Source: Cordilura impudica
Lineage: Eukaryota; Arthropoda; Insecta; Diptera; Scathophagidae
DNA length: 64,000 bases
Assembly (NCBI GenBank): GCA_963682025.1
Contig: OY821517.1
Location: 105,034,972-105,098,971, forward strand
Reading direction: 5' to 3'
Below the pieces are notes generated by a model. The model did no database searches. It was not told the origin of the DNA and worked only from the letters and a program-made list of their open reading frames with translations. How positions within the stretch are numbered: the first letter of the stretch is position 1; each line of letters begins with the position of its first letter. A program made the position numbers and the translations under genes. This document shows, in pieces, positions 33,400-47,200 of the stretch.

Positions 33400-34390
33400 C
33401 CATGGCTTGGCCGTACGAATAAAAGTTAATGCGGTTGTAAACATATTCATTCCCATACAATGACCCCGAAAATGTTCATATCTGATGTTATTTTTATATG
33501 GGGATTAAGTCAAAAAATTGGCCGATCATGACTGTATTAAGTAAAGTCACTTACTTTTCTTAAAAACATATATAAACCAAATTTTGTGACGAGGGCCAGT
33601 GGCTCATCATCGAGCTCAAAGTGGGGGGCAAAAGGTAAAAATTGACAAAAACAAAACTCCATATCTTTCACAGGTAAAATGAAGTACCGACCCTCTTAAT
33701 TTTTCCTTTCCGAAATTTTTTCCGAACATACCTACTCCTTATCTTAATTCCTTAAGGGGGCTCCCAAACAAAGTTTAAAGATACCCCTGCACGGGTCAAA
33801 TATATAACCAAATCCCATTAGTTTGTAACCCCTACATTTTTTAAAAACATATATATCCTCTCTCTCCTATCATTATGAGTGCTCCATACAAAATTTATAT
33901 TAGAGACTATATACTATATAGAAGAAAAAGTCCCATAACCGGCTAGGATTTCCCCCTTAGGGGGGTAAAATGTATGACCGACCTCCATTAGTTTTTTGTC
34001 CCCAACATTTTATCAAAACATACCTGCCCCTTATCTCCACCCCTTAAGATGGTCCCAATGCAAATATGGGATACCCCTAGATGGGTCAAATGTATGACAT
34101 ACCCCTCCTAGTTTTTCCTACTCAATATTTTTTTGTAACATAACTACCCACTATCATCATTCCTTAAGGGCGCACCCATATAAAATGTAAGTTTTTTACG
34201 AAATTGGGAAGTTTGAAGCAAACTTATTTTTTCCTCCTCGATACGGCACAACACGTTGCTATAGTCTATTAGTTTTACGCCTCTTTCGGCAAGATCGGTT
34301 ATTTCTATATTTGTATGGGAACCCCCTTAAGGGGTGGATATAAGGGGCAAGTATGTTTTGAGAACATGCACGAATGATGCAATTTTTACT
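33400..34390. repeat. Family A fragment followed by imperfect ~120-160-bp repeats
   Basis: 33430-33590 is a reverse family A piece (TATATGGGGATTAAGTC, TTACTTTTCTTAAAAACATA). From 33660 to 34200 about four imperfect units share a GGTAAAATGTATGACC-type start, CTCCATTAGTTTTT, AACATACCT and CTTAAGGGGG. Because of short poly-C and poly-G tracts the region is much less AT-rich than its flanks. Its class is unknown. Confidence 0.5.
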
Positions 34391-34494
34391 AAAGCACAGA
34401 AATTTTTGTACCATTTTTTCTCAGCTGAAAATTCTTTTTCATTGTGTGTGTTAAAAAGATTATTTTCCTGTAGAAGCGAACAGTAAAGTTAGGG

Positions 34495-34670
34495 GGCAAA
34501 TCGTCGCATTCGATATCGAGTAAAATCAATCGACTTTATGGTTTATTTAAAGAAGATGGATAATCGGCAGACCTCGTTTCACTTTTACTATTAACTATGG
34601 ACCATAACTCGTTACTCTTAATATTTTATTTTGGAAAATAAAAAAATTATTTCGATCGAAAAATTGTTGT
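34495..34670. repeat. Repeat shared with 48868-49060
   Basis: CGCATTCGATATCGAGTAAA, ATCAATCG, GAAGATGGATAA and TTATTTCGATCGAAAAA also occur in the same order and orientation at 48.87-49.06 kb, where they sit inside a Tc1 relic. Confidence 0.65.
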
Positions 34671-35096
34671 TTTATGGAAATTGCGACTTAAAATCTGCAT
34701 CTCAGAAAAGTGCGGCAAGGAGTTGGAATATTTCTAAGAAATTACCTCCATTATTTTTAATGATGCAAACACCTTCAGCTGTTTTTGCTCTATGGAAAAT
34801 GTGACTTAAAACCTAAATCGCAGAAAAGCACCGCAAGGAGTTTGAAATTGTCCCATTATTTTTATTGATGCAAAAAACTTTATAAAAAGCGATAGTATAC
34901 CAAATTAAAAATTTCAAAATTTACTATAACTGTAATAAAGTTTCTTTTTATTAAATATATTATATATAGATGCGGATGATAGCAAATTTCTACAATTAGT
35001 TGTTGAAAACAAAATAATAATATTATAGTGTAATAATGTTAGTGTTAGTTACATATGATTTTATTTTAAATTAATGTTTAACTTCTATTTTGATAT

Positions 35097-35215
35097 TTAT
35101 TGTTTATTACACCACGAGTAAACCTCTGGTACAGCCGGTGGATAGGACAAGTCATACATTTGGGATTTTATAAATTCCCGTTTATCATCTGGTTCGGGAC
35201 AAATTGTTGCTAAAC
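35097..35215 (-). CDS. Men: Men exon 4 (last coding exon)
   Basis: Acceptor TTTTTAG ends at 35216. The first two bases complete a Gly codon begun in exon 3, then [14 protein letters not shown] continues to EVYSWCNKQ and a TAA at 35097-35099. The preceding ENG and following LATxxPEPxDK is the standard malic enzyme C-terminus. It is too short to show as a long ORF. Confidence 0.9.
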
Positions 35216-38200
35216 CTAAAAAATAAAGAAAATGTGTATGCAGTTTAATAAAAGCTTTATGATGCCTAATTTTTATAATATTATTAAAGCTGAGTAAATG
35301 TCATTCTATTAATGAATATGTTTCTGAACATACTATGACTAACGCTCCTATAGCCGGTGAATTAGTCAAAGAATAAAGAAATGTTATTAATTTATTTAAA
35401 TTGTGAATTACCATTGCAAGTATTGCGCAAATAAAAGTTTTAAGATAAATAAATCGTAATGAATTTTAAACGAAAAAAGCAATTATAATAAAGATTACAA
35501 CTAACTGATGGAAATGTTATTTAATTTAAAGTATAACGTATGTATTATTTTGCAAAATTGAATGTTTTGTATGAAAATTTTAAGTTTTTAAGGAACACCT
35601 TCGCGCTTTTATTCTACTTTCTGTGATCAATTTTCTGGACGCAGACCTTTTCCGATCAAAGAATGTGGTATTGTTGGCGACTAGCTTTGTGCTCTTCATC
35701 ACTTTTTCTATGGATCTTAATTCTGGGCTGCCGATTTACTGTAGTTACGTGATGCAAGAGCAGGCAAAAAAATCGTAGATACCTTACGCAGCTTTAGGAA
35801 TCGAAGTAGTATCTTTTGCAAGCATTGTTTAATATACAAATCGCTATTAATCCTATTAACCGTTACCACATACGAACTGCTTCTCTTCCCACAACTATAA
35901 ATAACCTGGCAAACTAAAAACTATTTCGGTAACTTCGTGTTTTTTTTTTTTTTTTTTGTCTTAAATTGTTCATGGACATGTCTTCTAATATCGGCTATGT
36001 AAAAATCCACTCATGGTAACTGTGGGAAGTCGCAAAGAAAGTATGTTCCATCATCCATTGAATAGTATTCATACTATTTGATGAAGTTGCGTATACTTTT
36101 TAGCAAGTTCTTTTGTCTCGATAGTCTTTTTAGGGTTTTGATCCGGAAACTTCTGTGCTTCATAAGATATGAGTCCTATTTCGTTTTTCACATTTCTACC
36201 GAAATACTCAATAATTGATTTTTATATTCGGACTTTTCTTGTTAGGGTCCTTTATTTTCTGTCACTTGCCGGGCTTCTCTTAAATGTAAGACGTTCGTTA
36301 TAATTTTTCATACCCCGTTTGCCAAGAAACTCTTCCTACATAAGCCATTGTTTTAAAAGCGTATTTCGGATTTTTATTCAAAGTTAGAGTTTGCACGGTT
36401 CGGTTAACCGTAACCGAAACCGCGGTTATCCATGACCGAAAACCGTAACCGAAAACCGAGCCCGGTAATCGCGGTTTTATGGTTTTACCCAATTGTCCTT
36501 TTAGATATTTTGTGCTAAAGAAAAAAGAAGTCTTTAGATTTTAATAATGTTTAAAGAGAAACAAAATAAAAAATATGAGACTTCAAAACATTTTATTTTT
36601 AAATCAGCGTAGCCTTTGCATTTCGCGATTATTTGTTTTTTTGCGTTGTAGATTACAGTTACAACTTATTTGCAACAACAACATTTTATATTTAAATCAG
36701 CGTAGCCTTTGCATTTCGCGATTACTTGTTTTTTTGCGTTGTAGATTACGGCTACAACTCAATTACAGTTTACAAATATTTCAGTCCGTAAAATTATTAA
36801 GTTCTCAGTTTAAAAAATTATTGCAAGTTGTAGTTTTCAAAATTATTGACAGTTTATTAACTCCGATATATATATTATACAGGTAATTTTAAGTACTAAC
36901 TCGAATTTAATAATAGATTTTTGTAATATACAATACTAAACAAATTTTAACACCACTCACAGTTGCGATAAGAAAAAATTATACCCAAAAATGTCATCTT
37001 CTCAAGTTTGGGAATATTTTACGAAAATTCTGGCTTCTAATAGTGCTAACAATAAAGCCAAATGTAAACAAGTAAGAAAATTATAGTCGGTCTAGACCGA
37101 CTATACGATACCCTATACCATGCGTTTAGAAACCGAATCTCCTAGGCCCAATTAACTGGACATAGAAAATAAGCAAAAACCAAATTTGAGTGGGATTTTT
37201 ATTAATTTTTTTGGCTGCAGATATGAAAAAGTTCATATCGGATGATATATCTATATGGGGACTAGGTCCAAAAATGGACCGATCATGACCATGGTTGGTA
37301 AAGTCTCTTGTATTTTGCGAAAATATATACAAACAAAATTTGAGAAGAATCAGTGCAATATTTTTATTTTTTAATAGATTTAAGTGAAGATCGGGAAGCA
37401 GCTCTATATGGGGCCAAAGAGATCATTTTTGGACTACTCATTAATGGATGTAATGAACGTATACAAACCCAATTTGAGTAAGATCTATATGACAATTTGG
37501 ATCTTATGGCAATTTATGTCGATTTCACAGGGGTAATTTGTATGGGGGCTAGGTCTGAACATGGACCGATTCTCACCAATTTCAATAGCGTTCATCCCAT
37601 GGCCGATAAAAGCTTATATACCAAATTTCATCAAAATATATTCATATTTGCGACCTGCAGTTTGATTACAAGCTTTACATGGACACACAGACGGACGGAC
37701 GGACGGACGTACGGACGGACATTGTTAAATCAACTCAGAAAGTGATTCTGATTCGATCGGTATAATTAAAGATGGGTCTAGGTCAAATATTTTTGGTTGT
37801 TACAAACAGCAGCACAAAGTCATTATACCCAAACCACATAGTGGTATAGGGTATAAAAATGCGGAACAGAAGTTAACAATTCTAAGGGCTCTACATCTGC
37901 ATTGATCAATCATATGCGGTGTGTTCATAAGATTGCTTGTAAGAAAACGCACGATTCAGATTCAAATGCTTCAACAAGTACTAGCTCACAGCATAAAACA
38001 ATAGTTAATTTTATGAAAAAAATAACTCTTGGGGAAATTGTTGATGAGTTAGCCACAAAAGACGGATTTTCTATTAGAGGAATTACAAAATCTAGTTTCA
38101 TTCGGCAGGCAATTCATGCTCAGGGCTACAAAATGCCAAAAAGCGAAAATGGTACAATGGCACTTATTCATGCTGAATTTCAAATAAAGAAAAACATATA

Positions 38201-41200
38201 TATCAACTACTTTGATGAAGCTATAAAGAAAGGTCAGAAATTCACCATCACTTTGGATGAATGGGTAAGTTCACGACAACATCGATACATGAATATCAAT
38301 GTACATGATAAAACGGGAAAAGTATTTAATCTTGGATTGATAAGAATTATTGGATCGTGCAACGCAAGAAAAATTCTGTCAATTGTCACCGATCATCTTA
38401 AAATTTTTCATCTGTCTTTTGAAAACGACGTTGTGGCTACTACCAACGACGGAGCCAGTGTCATGGTGAAATACGGAAGAGAATCTCCAGCAGAAGTACA
38501 ATTGTGTTTAAACCATGGTCTTCATTTAGCCGTTTGTAATACATTTTATTTAAGAAAACGCATAAATGATGACCAAAATACCAGTTCTGAAGATAAGCCA
38601 TTGGTAATAATGACGAAGACGAGTTTGAAGACGATTTTTCTTTGTCTGCTGAATATGAGGAAAGCGAAGCCGAAAGGGTTACCGAGATATTTAAAATAGC
38701 TGAGATACTAAACAAAGTACGGGTTATAGTAAAATTTTTCAAATCATCGACTGTTCGAAACGATATCTTGCAAGCAAAAGTTCGTATTGAGCTTGAGCAT
38801 GAACTCCATCTGGTATTGGACGTTAAACATAGATGGAATTCAATCTATCCTATGCTGGAAAAGTTTTTGAAGCTTCAGAAACCAATTGTGGAAGCATTGA
38901 CAGAATTAAACGCCACAAATTTAATCATTGGTCTCAATTTAGACGTAATTAAAGGGTTGTGCTCTATTTTGAAACCATTAGAAAACTCACTGTGCTTGCA
39001 TTAAGTGGGAAAGACGCCAAATTAATTACTGCCAAAGGTGCAATTAATTTTTTGTTGAAAAAGCTTGATGGAATCGAAATTCAAGAAAAAACTCTTGTCG
39101 AAGCAATACCTGAAATTAACGAAATGAAAGAAAATATCAAGACGCGATTATGTTCTCGAGAGAATTCAGATCTTAACTCATTGTTATCCTGTCTTCTGCA
39201 GCAAAAATTACCAACAAAAGAAAATTTAAATTTCGGTACGCGCTTATTGAATCGGCTGTACCCTAATTTATCAACATCCGCGGTATCTGATGATGAAGAG
39301 AGCTTCATCGATTCAAATGATGTTTCTGTTCATTGTGATACTATCTCTTTAGAATACGAAATGAACGCTTGTATAAATAATGCATCCAAAGAGGGTGGAG
39401 TACAAGAGACCCCATATAAATCTCTCAAAGAAGAATTTGCTATATATAAGAAAACTGGCAAAAGAACTCAAACTTTACAACAATTATATGATGCAGTTTT
39501 AACAGTACGTCCAACATCCACCGAATCTGAACGAGTATTTTCCGTTTCAGTTAATTTCACACGGAAATTGAGATCTCGCCTTAGTGATAATTCCATTAAT
39601 TGTTTGGTATTTTTAAAATATTATAGAATTAATAGTAGTAATAATTAAACATTTAACATAACCTATAATCATTTTTGTTTGACAATTTAATAATTTTTTT
39701 ATCTTTTTTTGTATTGAATTATTTTTTTAATTGATTTTTATAATATAAATAAATGGAATTAAAAAGTTAAATGGTATATAATTTATTATTATTAAATGTA
39801 CCTTATTATAGCATAGATTTTCTTCTTTAAGCGAACTAATTATATTGAAAACCGTAACCGAAACCGGAAACGCGGTTTTCAAAAATTTAAAACCGGAAAC
39901 CGCGGTTTCAAAAAATCCGGTTATTTTGCAAACTCTATTCAAAGTATAATAATTTTTTCACGCTATTTGCCTTCACGTCCTATTTTAATTGGTGCAATTT
40001 TTGCAGAGAAACGAAGAATACGGAAAATGTTGCAACTTAGTAGCAGTCCTATAGATAAGAAATTGTTCAATAAGACATGCAAAGACCTTAAAATCTTACT
40101 CTATAAAGAAAAATATAAGACAACGGCAGCTTGTATCATATTTAACTTAAAATATGAGGAAAATTTATTGTGGAAACCAATCAAATATCTAAAAAGGCTT
40201 ATTAAACGTTACATTCAAATAAAAAATTCTGATTGATCAAGTTGTAAATCAGATAAATGTACATTGCTCTTCACTTATCTAATAGGGCTGGAATCAAAAC
40301 CGAACAAACCCGATAATATGTAGTCATCATATAGACCCATAACCTTACTTGCACTTTTTTTCTAAAATATTTGGAAAAATTATTCTCCGAAGATTATTGC
40401 CGCTACTAGAGAAACACAATAGATCATCGTAAACGCGGGACTTCCTCAAAGTTAAAGTTATGGTGGCTACCTATCGAGGGTTATGGTAGCTACCTATCGT
40501 AACTCGATTTTTTACGATTTTGTGTTTTAACCGGAAAAGAAATCATTAAATACCGCCGCATAATTCTGTAAAGTTATAAATGAAAATATGTATTAGATTT
40601 TTTTATTTAACAAAATGCAAACTCGTAACTCAACTAATGAAAACGAGTCATGCGCAACCTCGAATCTTTAAATTGGCATCACTGATGGTCTGATAATCAC
40701 GCATAGACTAGTCTGCTCATAGCAATGTGATTTAGCTTGCTGCTGTTATTGAAAATTTTATTGTCCAGTCAATTCAGTTATTATGTAAACTGAGTAAACA
40801 TTAGTTAAGTAATACATTTTTTACTGTATTTGCAAAAAAAAATATTTCGGTAAGTAGCAAAAATAGTTCTAACTAATTAGATTATTACTATTGTCGTCAG
40901 GACAGCTTAGGAAGAAAAATAAAACAACAAAATTGGATAACAATAACTGTAATAATTTGAATGATAGTGAACATAACCAAACATTTATGAAGCTTGATGG
41001 TACTTCTGGAATTTTTATTCCTGTTCAATGTACTCCAGTTGTTGATGCAGAAGAAAATCTTGATTGTAATTTGTTTGTTAAAATGTATGATGAAACTAGT
41101 GGAATATTCGTTGAAGTGTTGGATAAATCAGGTTCATCTAGCAGAAGAACAGATAAATTTTACGCACAAAAATGTTATTTTTTCTAGGCTACCTAACCAA

Positions 41201-44200
41201 TCACCCTTGTATATACTATTTTTATAAACTAAGATCTTCAAGAAAATAAACGATTCTGTAAAAAAAATTCATACCTCAACACAGTTCCATAACAAAAATT
41301 ATACTCTGATCACATAGTGGTATAGGGTATAAAAGGAGCCTAACATCACTTACCGTTTTCATAAGCATAACTCATAATTCCGGCGGCAATTTCTACTGAA
41401 CATTCCGTTATTTTGCTTAGTGGTGGATACAGCGAACCTCTGGCCAAATCGTCGAACGTACAAAGACCTGCCAAACATTCAGCTGATCTTAGAAACACAT
41501 CTTCCGGTATGGTCAACATGCCGGCACAGAGAACACCCAATGCAACACCAGGAAATATATAGGAATTATTTCCTTGTCCAGGATAGAACGTCTTACCATT
41601 GTATTCTACAGGACTAAATGGAGAACCTGAGGCAAATATACAATTTCCCTTAGTGTAATTATAAGCTTGTTCGGCAGTACATTCAGCTTTAATGGTGGGA
41701 TTCGATAAAGCAAATATAATCGGTATTTTATTGAAGTCAGCCATCATTTCAAGAATTTCTTTATTGAAAGCGCCACTAACGGCAGCAGCTCCAATCAAAA
41801 CAGTAGGTTTAATAGTTTTTACAGCTTCAGTTAGGCTAGTGATGGGTTTATGAGACTGTGCAAAGCGCAACTTGTGTTCTGTAAGCCCACCAGATGGACG
41901 ATTTTGTACAATAAGACCTTTACTGTCAACCAACCAAATAAGTTTCTTTGCCTCAGCCTCATTCAGGCCTTCTTTCTTCAAGGCCATTAAGCATAGATTG
42001 GCAATGCCTAAGGCAGCTTCACCAGCTCCAAAAAATAGAATTTTGTTCTCCTTCAATTTAGTGTTTTTGATTTTCAATGAAGCTAACAGACCGCCCACAG
42101 CTACTGCAGCCGTACCTTGTATATCATCATTGAACGTACAATAGTTATTACGATATTTGGCCAAAAGTCGAAAAGCGTTGGCATTGGCAAAATCTTCAAA
42201 TTGTATCAGACAGTTTTGACCAAAGCGACTCTTTACGGAAGCCATGAACTCTTCAATAAATTCATCATAGATATCTCCGGTAGTACGTCTTTCACGCACA
42301 CCAATATATAAAGGATCGTTGAGCAGAGATGCAGTATTGGTGCCAACGTCCAAAGTAATGGGCAAGCAGTGACTAGGTTTAATGCCACCCAAAGCCGTAT
42401 AGAGTGACATTTTACCAACTGGTATACCCATTCCATTAGCTCCAAGATCACCCAAACCTAAAATACGTTCACCATCCGTTACGACAATAGCGCGAATATC
42501 TGTTTCCGGCCAATTCTAGAATATAATAACAATAAACTTAAGGTTAAATCGATGTACGTAATTAGTAGAATTTTAATAAATCTCACCTTCAATACTTTGT
42601 AAACATGACCCTTATCCTTGATTGTTATATACAGACCTTTGGGATATTGAAATATATAACTAAATTTTTGGCATGCCAAACCCACTGTAGGTGTATAAAC
42701 CAAAGGCATAAGTTTAGCCACATTTGATGACAAAACTTTATAAAATAAACGTTCATTTCGTTCAATCAAACTATTCAAGTACATGTATTTATCCAAATCA
42801 TTTTCCAAACGATCGAGCAACATTAAACAATGTTGCACTTGTTCTTCGTCGGTTTTAATAACAGCTGGTAAGAGTCCATGAATCCCCAGTAACTGACGTT
42901 CTTCCAATGTAAAGGCGAGACCCTATAAATAAAGTTAAATAATTATTGTTGGTTTTTTATCATTAGATTATATATATACTGTGAGCGTCAAAATAAAGTA
43001 AACACCTTAGTTCCTCATATTAAAAGTTTTATTAAAATGAAGTAATTAACACAAAATCTAAAATAAATATAGGGGATTCAAGAATTATTTAATTATAGCT
43101 GAACTCAATAAAAAAATTAAACAGAAAAGCATTACAAAACCGAAATAAATGCACTTTATAGAAAATGACCAAATTTTACGCGTCAAAAAAAAGTAAACAG
43201 CAAAGAAAAGGCAACAGAACTTCAATACAAAAAGTAAACTTTTAAAATTTTTTAATATTTGGTTTATTTTCATTTGGCCTTAAGCCCCTTATGTAGTCTT
43301 CTAGGCAGCGACTCGACAATTTTTTTTTTGTTATATCAGGGGAGATTATGCTCCATTCTTTCTTTTGAGGCATCTTTAAGTTTCCCTTGCTTGAAAAAGC
43401 CCTTCGACCTATTTTTCTGTCAAGATTTTCCCACAGGTGCTCGATTGGGTTAAGGTCCGGGAAATGCGACGGTTGATCAGGTGTCTTAGGAGTCCGGTAC
43501 AGTAGCCACTCTTTCACAATTTTAGATGTAAGCTTTAGATCGTTGTCCTGTTGGGAGCTCCTATTTCCAGCCATGCCTTATTTCTCAACGCTAGGGCCAA
43601 CATTGTCCTTCAAAATGGCTAAGTAATCTATTTGGGTCATAGTGGAGTAAATAAAAACGTAATTAACAACACCTGTTCCCGCCATATAGCCCCAAAACAT
43701 AACTGAACCCCACTGTATATAACAGTTTTGGTAACATACTTTTCTTTGCATGTTTCATTCTTAGCACGCCATATTTTTGGAGGCCGAAAATTTCGAATTT
43801 CCTCTTATCTGTATATAATATGCTTTCCCACAAAGATAGAACCTAATTTTTCTACTTTTTATCGAAATTCATTAGCTTGCTCTGATTCGCCTTGGATATG
43901 TATGATTTCTTGCATGGTATGCTTCCATGTAACCATTTTTGTGAAGCGATCTCCTTACTGTACTCGAACTTACTGGTTTGCCTGATGTCTGCGTTATGTT
44001 TTCTGATAATTTAACTGCATTTTAGGCTGAATATGTCTTCACTTCTCTTACTACAGCTCTTACTTCAGTACCACTAAGCTGCTTTGGGCGTCCAGATCTC
44101 GTTAAATCTTCAACCTGATGGTGTTTGGCGCATTCATCAACTACTTTTTTTTATTGTGCAGTGGTTCCTAGCCACAATTTCGCAAATTTCACGCAAAGAT

Positions 44201-47200
44201 TTACATTTTTCTTTTTGATCTAAAATATTTTCGGAGTATAAACCGATAGTTGCTTTCCCATAGTGAGAATATTTGCTTTACATCTTTTTAGCTATTATTA
44301 ATTAGTTCAAATCAACGTCAAATGATTTCTAGTAAAGTAGAACACGTGATCAGTACACATTTGTCACAAAAAGTTTAGGTTCTTCCCCGAAATATAAAAA
44401 AGCGTAAATAAGTGTTACCACTGTTTCCTTTTTTTTGACGCGTAAAATCTGATGCATTTTCACTTTCGAGAGATTTGTGCAATATTCCCAATTGATTTGA
44501 TTTCATGTTTTATGGTAGTCAATCTCAAAATGGTATAGTACTAAACTCTGCAATAATAATTTTGTTATAAGACAATTTAAAGATTAAAAATTGCTGTTTA
44601 CTTTATTTTGACGCTCACAGTATATACATATATATAAAATAAATAAAGTTTTGTCTGGCAATGGCTGGATCCAATATTTAAGGTTTAGTTTTAAGATTTG
44701 AATAAATTATTGTTAGTTCACAAACCTATGTGAAGATGTAATAAATAAAAAATGAATTACAAAAAAAAAAATGTTGGTTTATTGCGAATTATATAACTTC
44801 GATACCACGGTACAGGAGAGTCTATAGTTTTTTTTTTTTCAATTATATATTCTTCCTTTTTTTACATATTTTAACAAATTTGATATTTACATATGAGATC
44901 TTATCTTTACATATAAACATTGCACCAAATAATATATAGGATCTAAAGATATTAAATAGTTTTTTATACCCTATACCGCTATGTGGCTTGGGTATAATGA
45001 CTTTGTGCTGCTGTTTGTAACTACCAAAAATATTTAACCTAGACCCATCTTTAATTATACCAATCGAATCAGAATCACTAACTGATTCGATTTAACGATG
45101 TCCGTCCGTGTGTCCGTCCGTCCGTCTGTGTGTCCATGTAAACCTTGTAATCAAACTGCAGGTCGCAAATATGAATATATTTTGATAAAATTTGGTATGT
45201 AAGCTTTCATTGGCCATAGGATGAAAGCTATTGAAATTGGTGAGAATCGGTCCATGTTCAGACCTAGCCCCCATACAAATGACCCCTATTAAATCGACAT
45301 AAATCCCATAAGATCTAAATTGTCATATAGATCTTACTCAAATTGGGTTTGTATGCGTTTATTACATCCATTAATGAGTAGTCTAAAAATGATCCCTGGG
45401 ACAACTCTTAGTCATAGGCCCCATATAGAGCTGCTTCCCGATCTTCACTTAAATCTATCAAAAAACAAAAATATTGCAATGATTCTTCTCAAATTTTGTT
45501 TATATATATTTTTGCAAAATACAAGAGACTTTACCAAACATAGTCAGGATCGTTCCATTTTTAGGCCCAGTCCCCATATAGATATAGCATCCGATATGAA
45601 CTTTTTCATATCTGCAGCCAAAAAAATTAATAAAAATCCCACTCAAATTTGGTTTATGCTTATTTTCTATTTCCAGTTAGTTGGGCCTATGAGATAGGGT
45701 CTCTAAACGCATGGTATAGGGTATCATCATCTTACTTGTTATATTATTTTTTAATGTAATTTTAAGGAAAATGGGAGCAAAAAACCTTTATATGATTTAA
45801 TATATTCAAATACTATCTGAAAATATTTATATGATTATAGGAGGTTTATTAGAAATAATAGCCCTCTATAAGCATATAATTTTCAATTTGGTGATTTCTT
45901 TTTAATTTTACGTTATTTCTCTATATTCTCTTATCAGTGGGTAAGAGGAATTTTAAATTTGTATACCCTATAACACTATGTGGTTTGGGTATAATGACTT
46001 TGTGCTGCTGTTTGTAACTACCAAAAATGTTTGACCTAGACCCATCTTTTATTATACCGATCGAATCAGAATCACTTTCTGAGTCGATTTAACGATGTCC
46101 GTCCGTCCGTCCGTCTGTGTGTCCATGTAAGCTTTGTAATCAAACTGCAGGTCGCAAATATGAATATATTTTGACGAAATTTGGGATATAAGCTTTCGTC
46201 GGCCATGGGATGAACGCTAATGAACGCCCCCTGTGAAATCGACATAAATTGCCATAAGATCCAAATTGTCGTATAGATCTAAGTCAAGTTGGGTTTGAAT
46301 GTGTTTATTAAATCCATTAATGAGTAGTCCAAAAACTATCCCTATGCGACAGCTCTTAGTCATAGGCCCCATATAGAGCTGCTTCCCGATCTTCCCTTAA
46401 ATCTATAAAAAAGAAAAAGAAAAATATTGCATAGATTTTTCTCAAATTTGGTTTGTGTATATTTTTTCAAAATATAAGTGACTTCACCAAATATGGTCAG
46501 GATCGGTCCATTTTTTTGACCTAGTCCCCATATAAATATAGCACCCGGTATGAACTTTTTCATATCTGCAGCCCAAAATATTAATAACAATGCCACTCAA
46601 ATTTGGTTTCTGGTATGGGGTTTCTTACTTTTTTAAATGTAAGCTTTTTGTCCAAGACAACTCCGAGATATTTGACATCGTTAAGTACATTTATGGTATT
46701 ATTTCCAATAAGAAGATGACGTCTTGGCAGTTTTTTGGGAGATTTGTTAAATGGAAAAATTATTGCTTGAGTCTTGTTTGGATTAATTTTGATTTTCCAT
46801 TTGTGAAAATATTTACTGCAATTTACAAGTCCCTTTACCATTTTCTGCAGGAGTGCACTTGTAAGTTTGTAATTAACGCAGTATCATCTGCGTAATAAGC
46901 AATTTTCATATATTTTGGGACTTTAAAATCGGATGTATATATCGAGTAAAGCAATGGCGACAAGACTGATCCTTGAGGTAACCCTGAGGTTATGGTTTTT
47001 GGAGATGATGTTTCATTAATAATTGCAACTTTAAAGCTTCTGCCGTGAATGAAATCTGAAATAAGTTTACATAGATATTTTGGTATATTTGCATCAAGAA
47101 GTTTAAATAAGAGGCCATTATGCCAAACGGCGTCAAACGCTTTTTCAATATCTAACAATATTACACCCGTTGAACGTTTATTGGTTTTATTGGTGATTAT

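Larger units (their letters stand above)
36385..39937 (+). mobile_element. hAT transposon inserted in Men intron 3
   Basis: 8-bp target duplication TTCAAAGT at 36377-36384 and 39938-39945. Terminal inverted repeats are TAGAGTTTGCA and TGCAAACTCTA, perfect over 11 bp. Subterminal regions at both ends are rich in AACCGTAACCGAAACCG-like repeats, typical transposase-binding clusters. The element is 3,553 bp including a Helentron-like insertion of about 790 bp, so about 2.76 kb originally. Its orientation is opposite to Men. Confidence 0.95.

Noticed and set aside
36575..36886. 103-aa ORF with an internal 29-residue repeat
   Set aside because: The repeat is the 86-bp tandem duplication in the hAT 5' non-coding region.
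41420..42311. Plus-strand ORFs of 64-90 aa
   Set aside because: Antisense shadows of Men exon 3.
45092..45697. ORFs of 60 and 125 aa
   Set aside because: Both sit within a family A Helentron-like copy and match non-coding sister copies.
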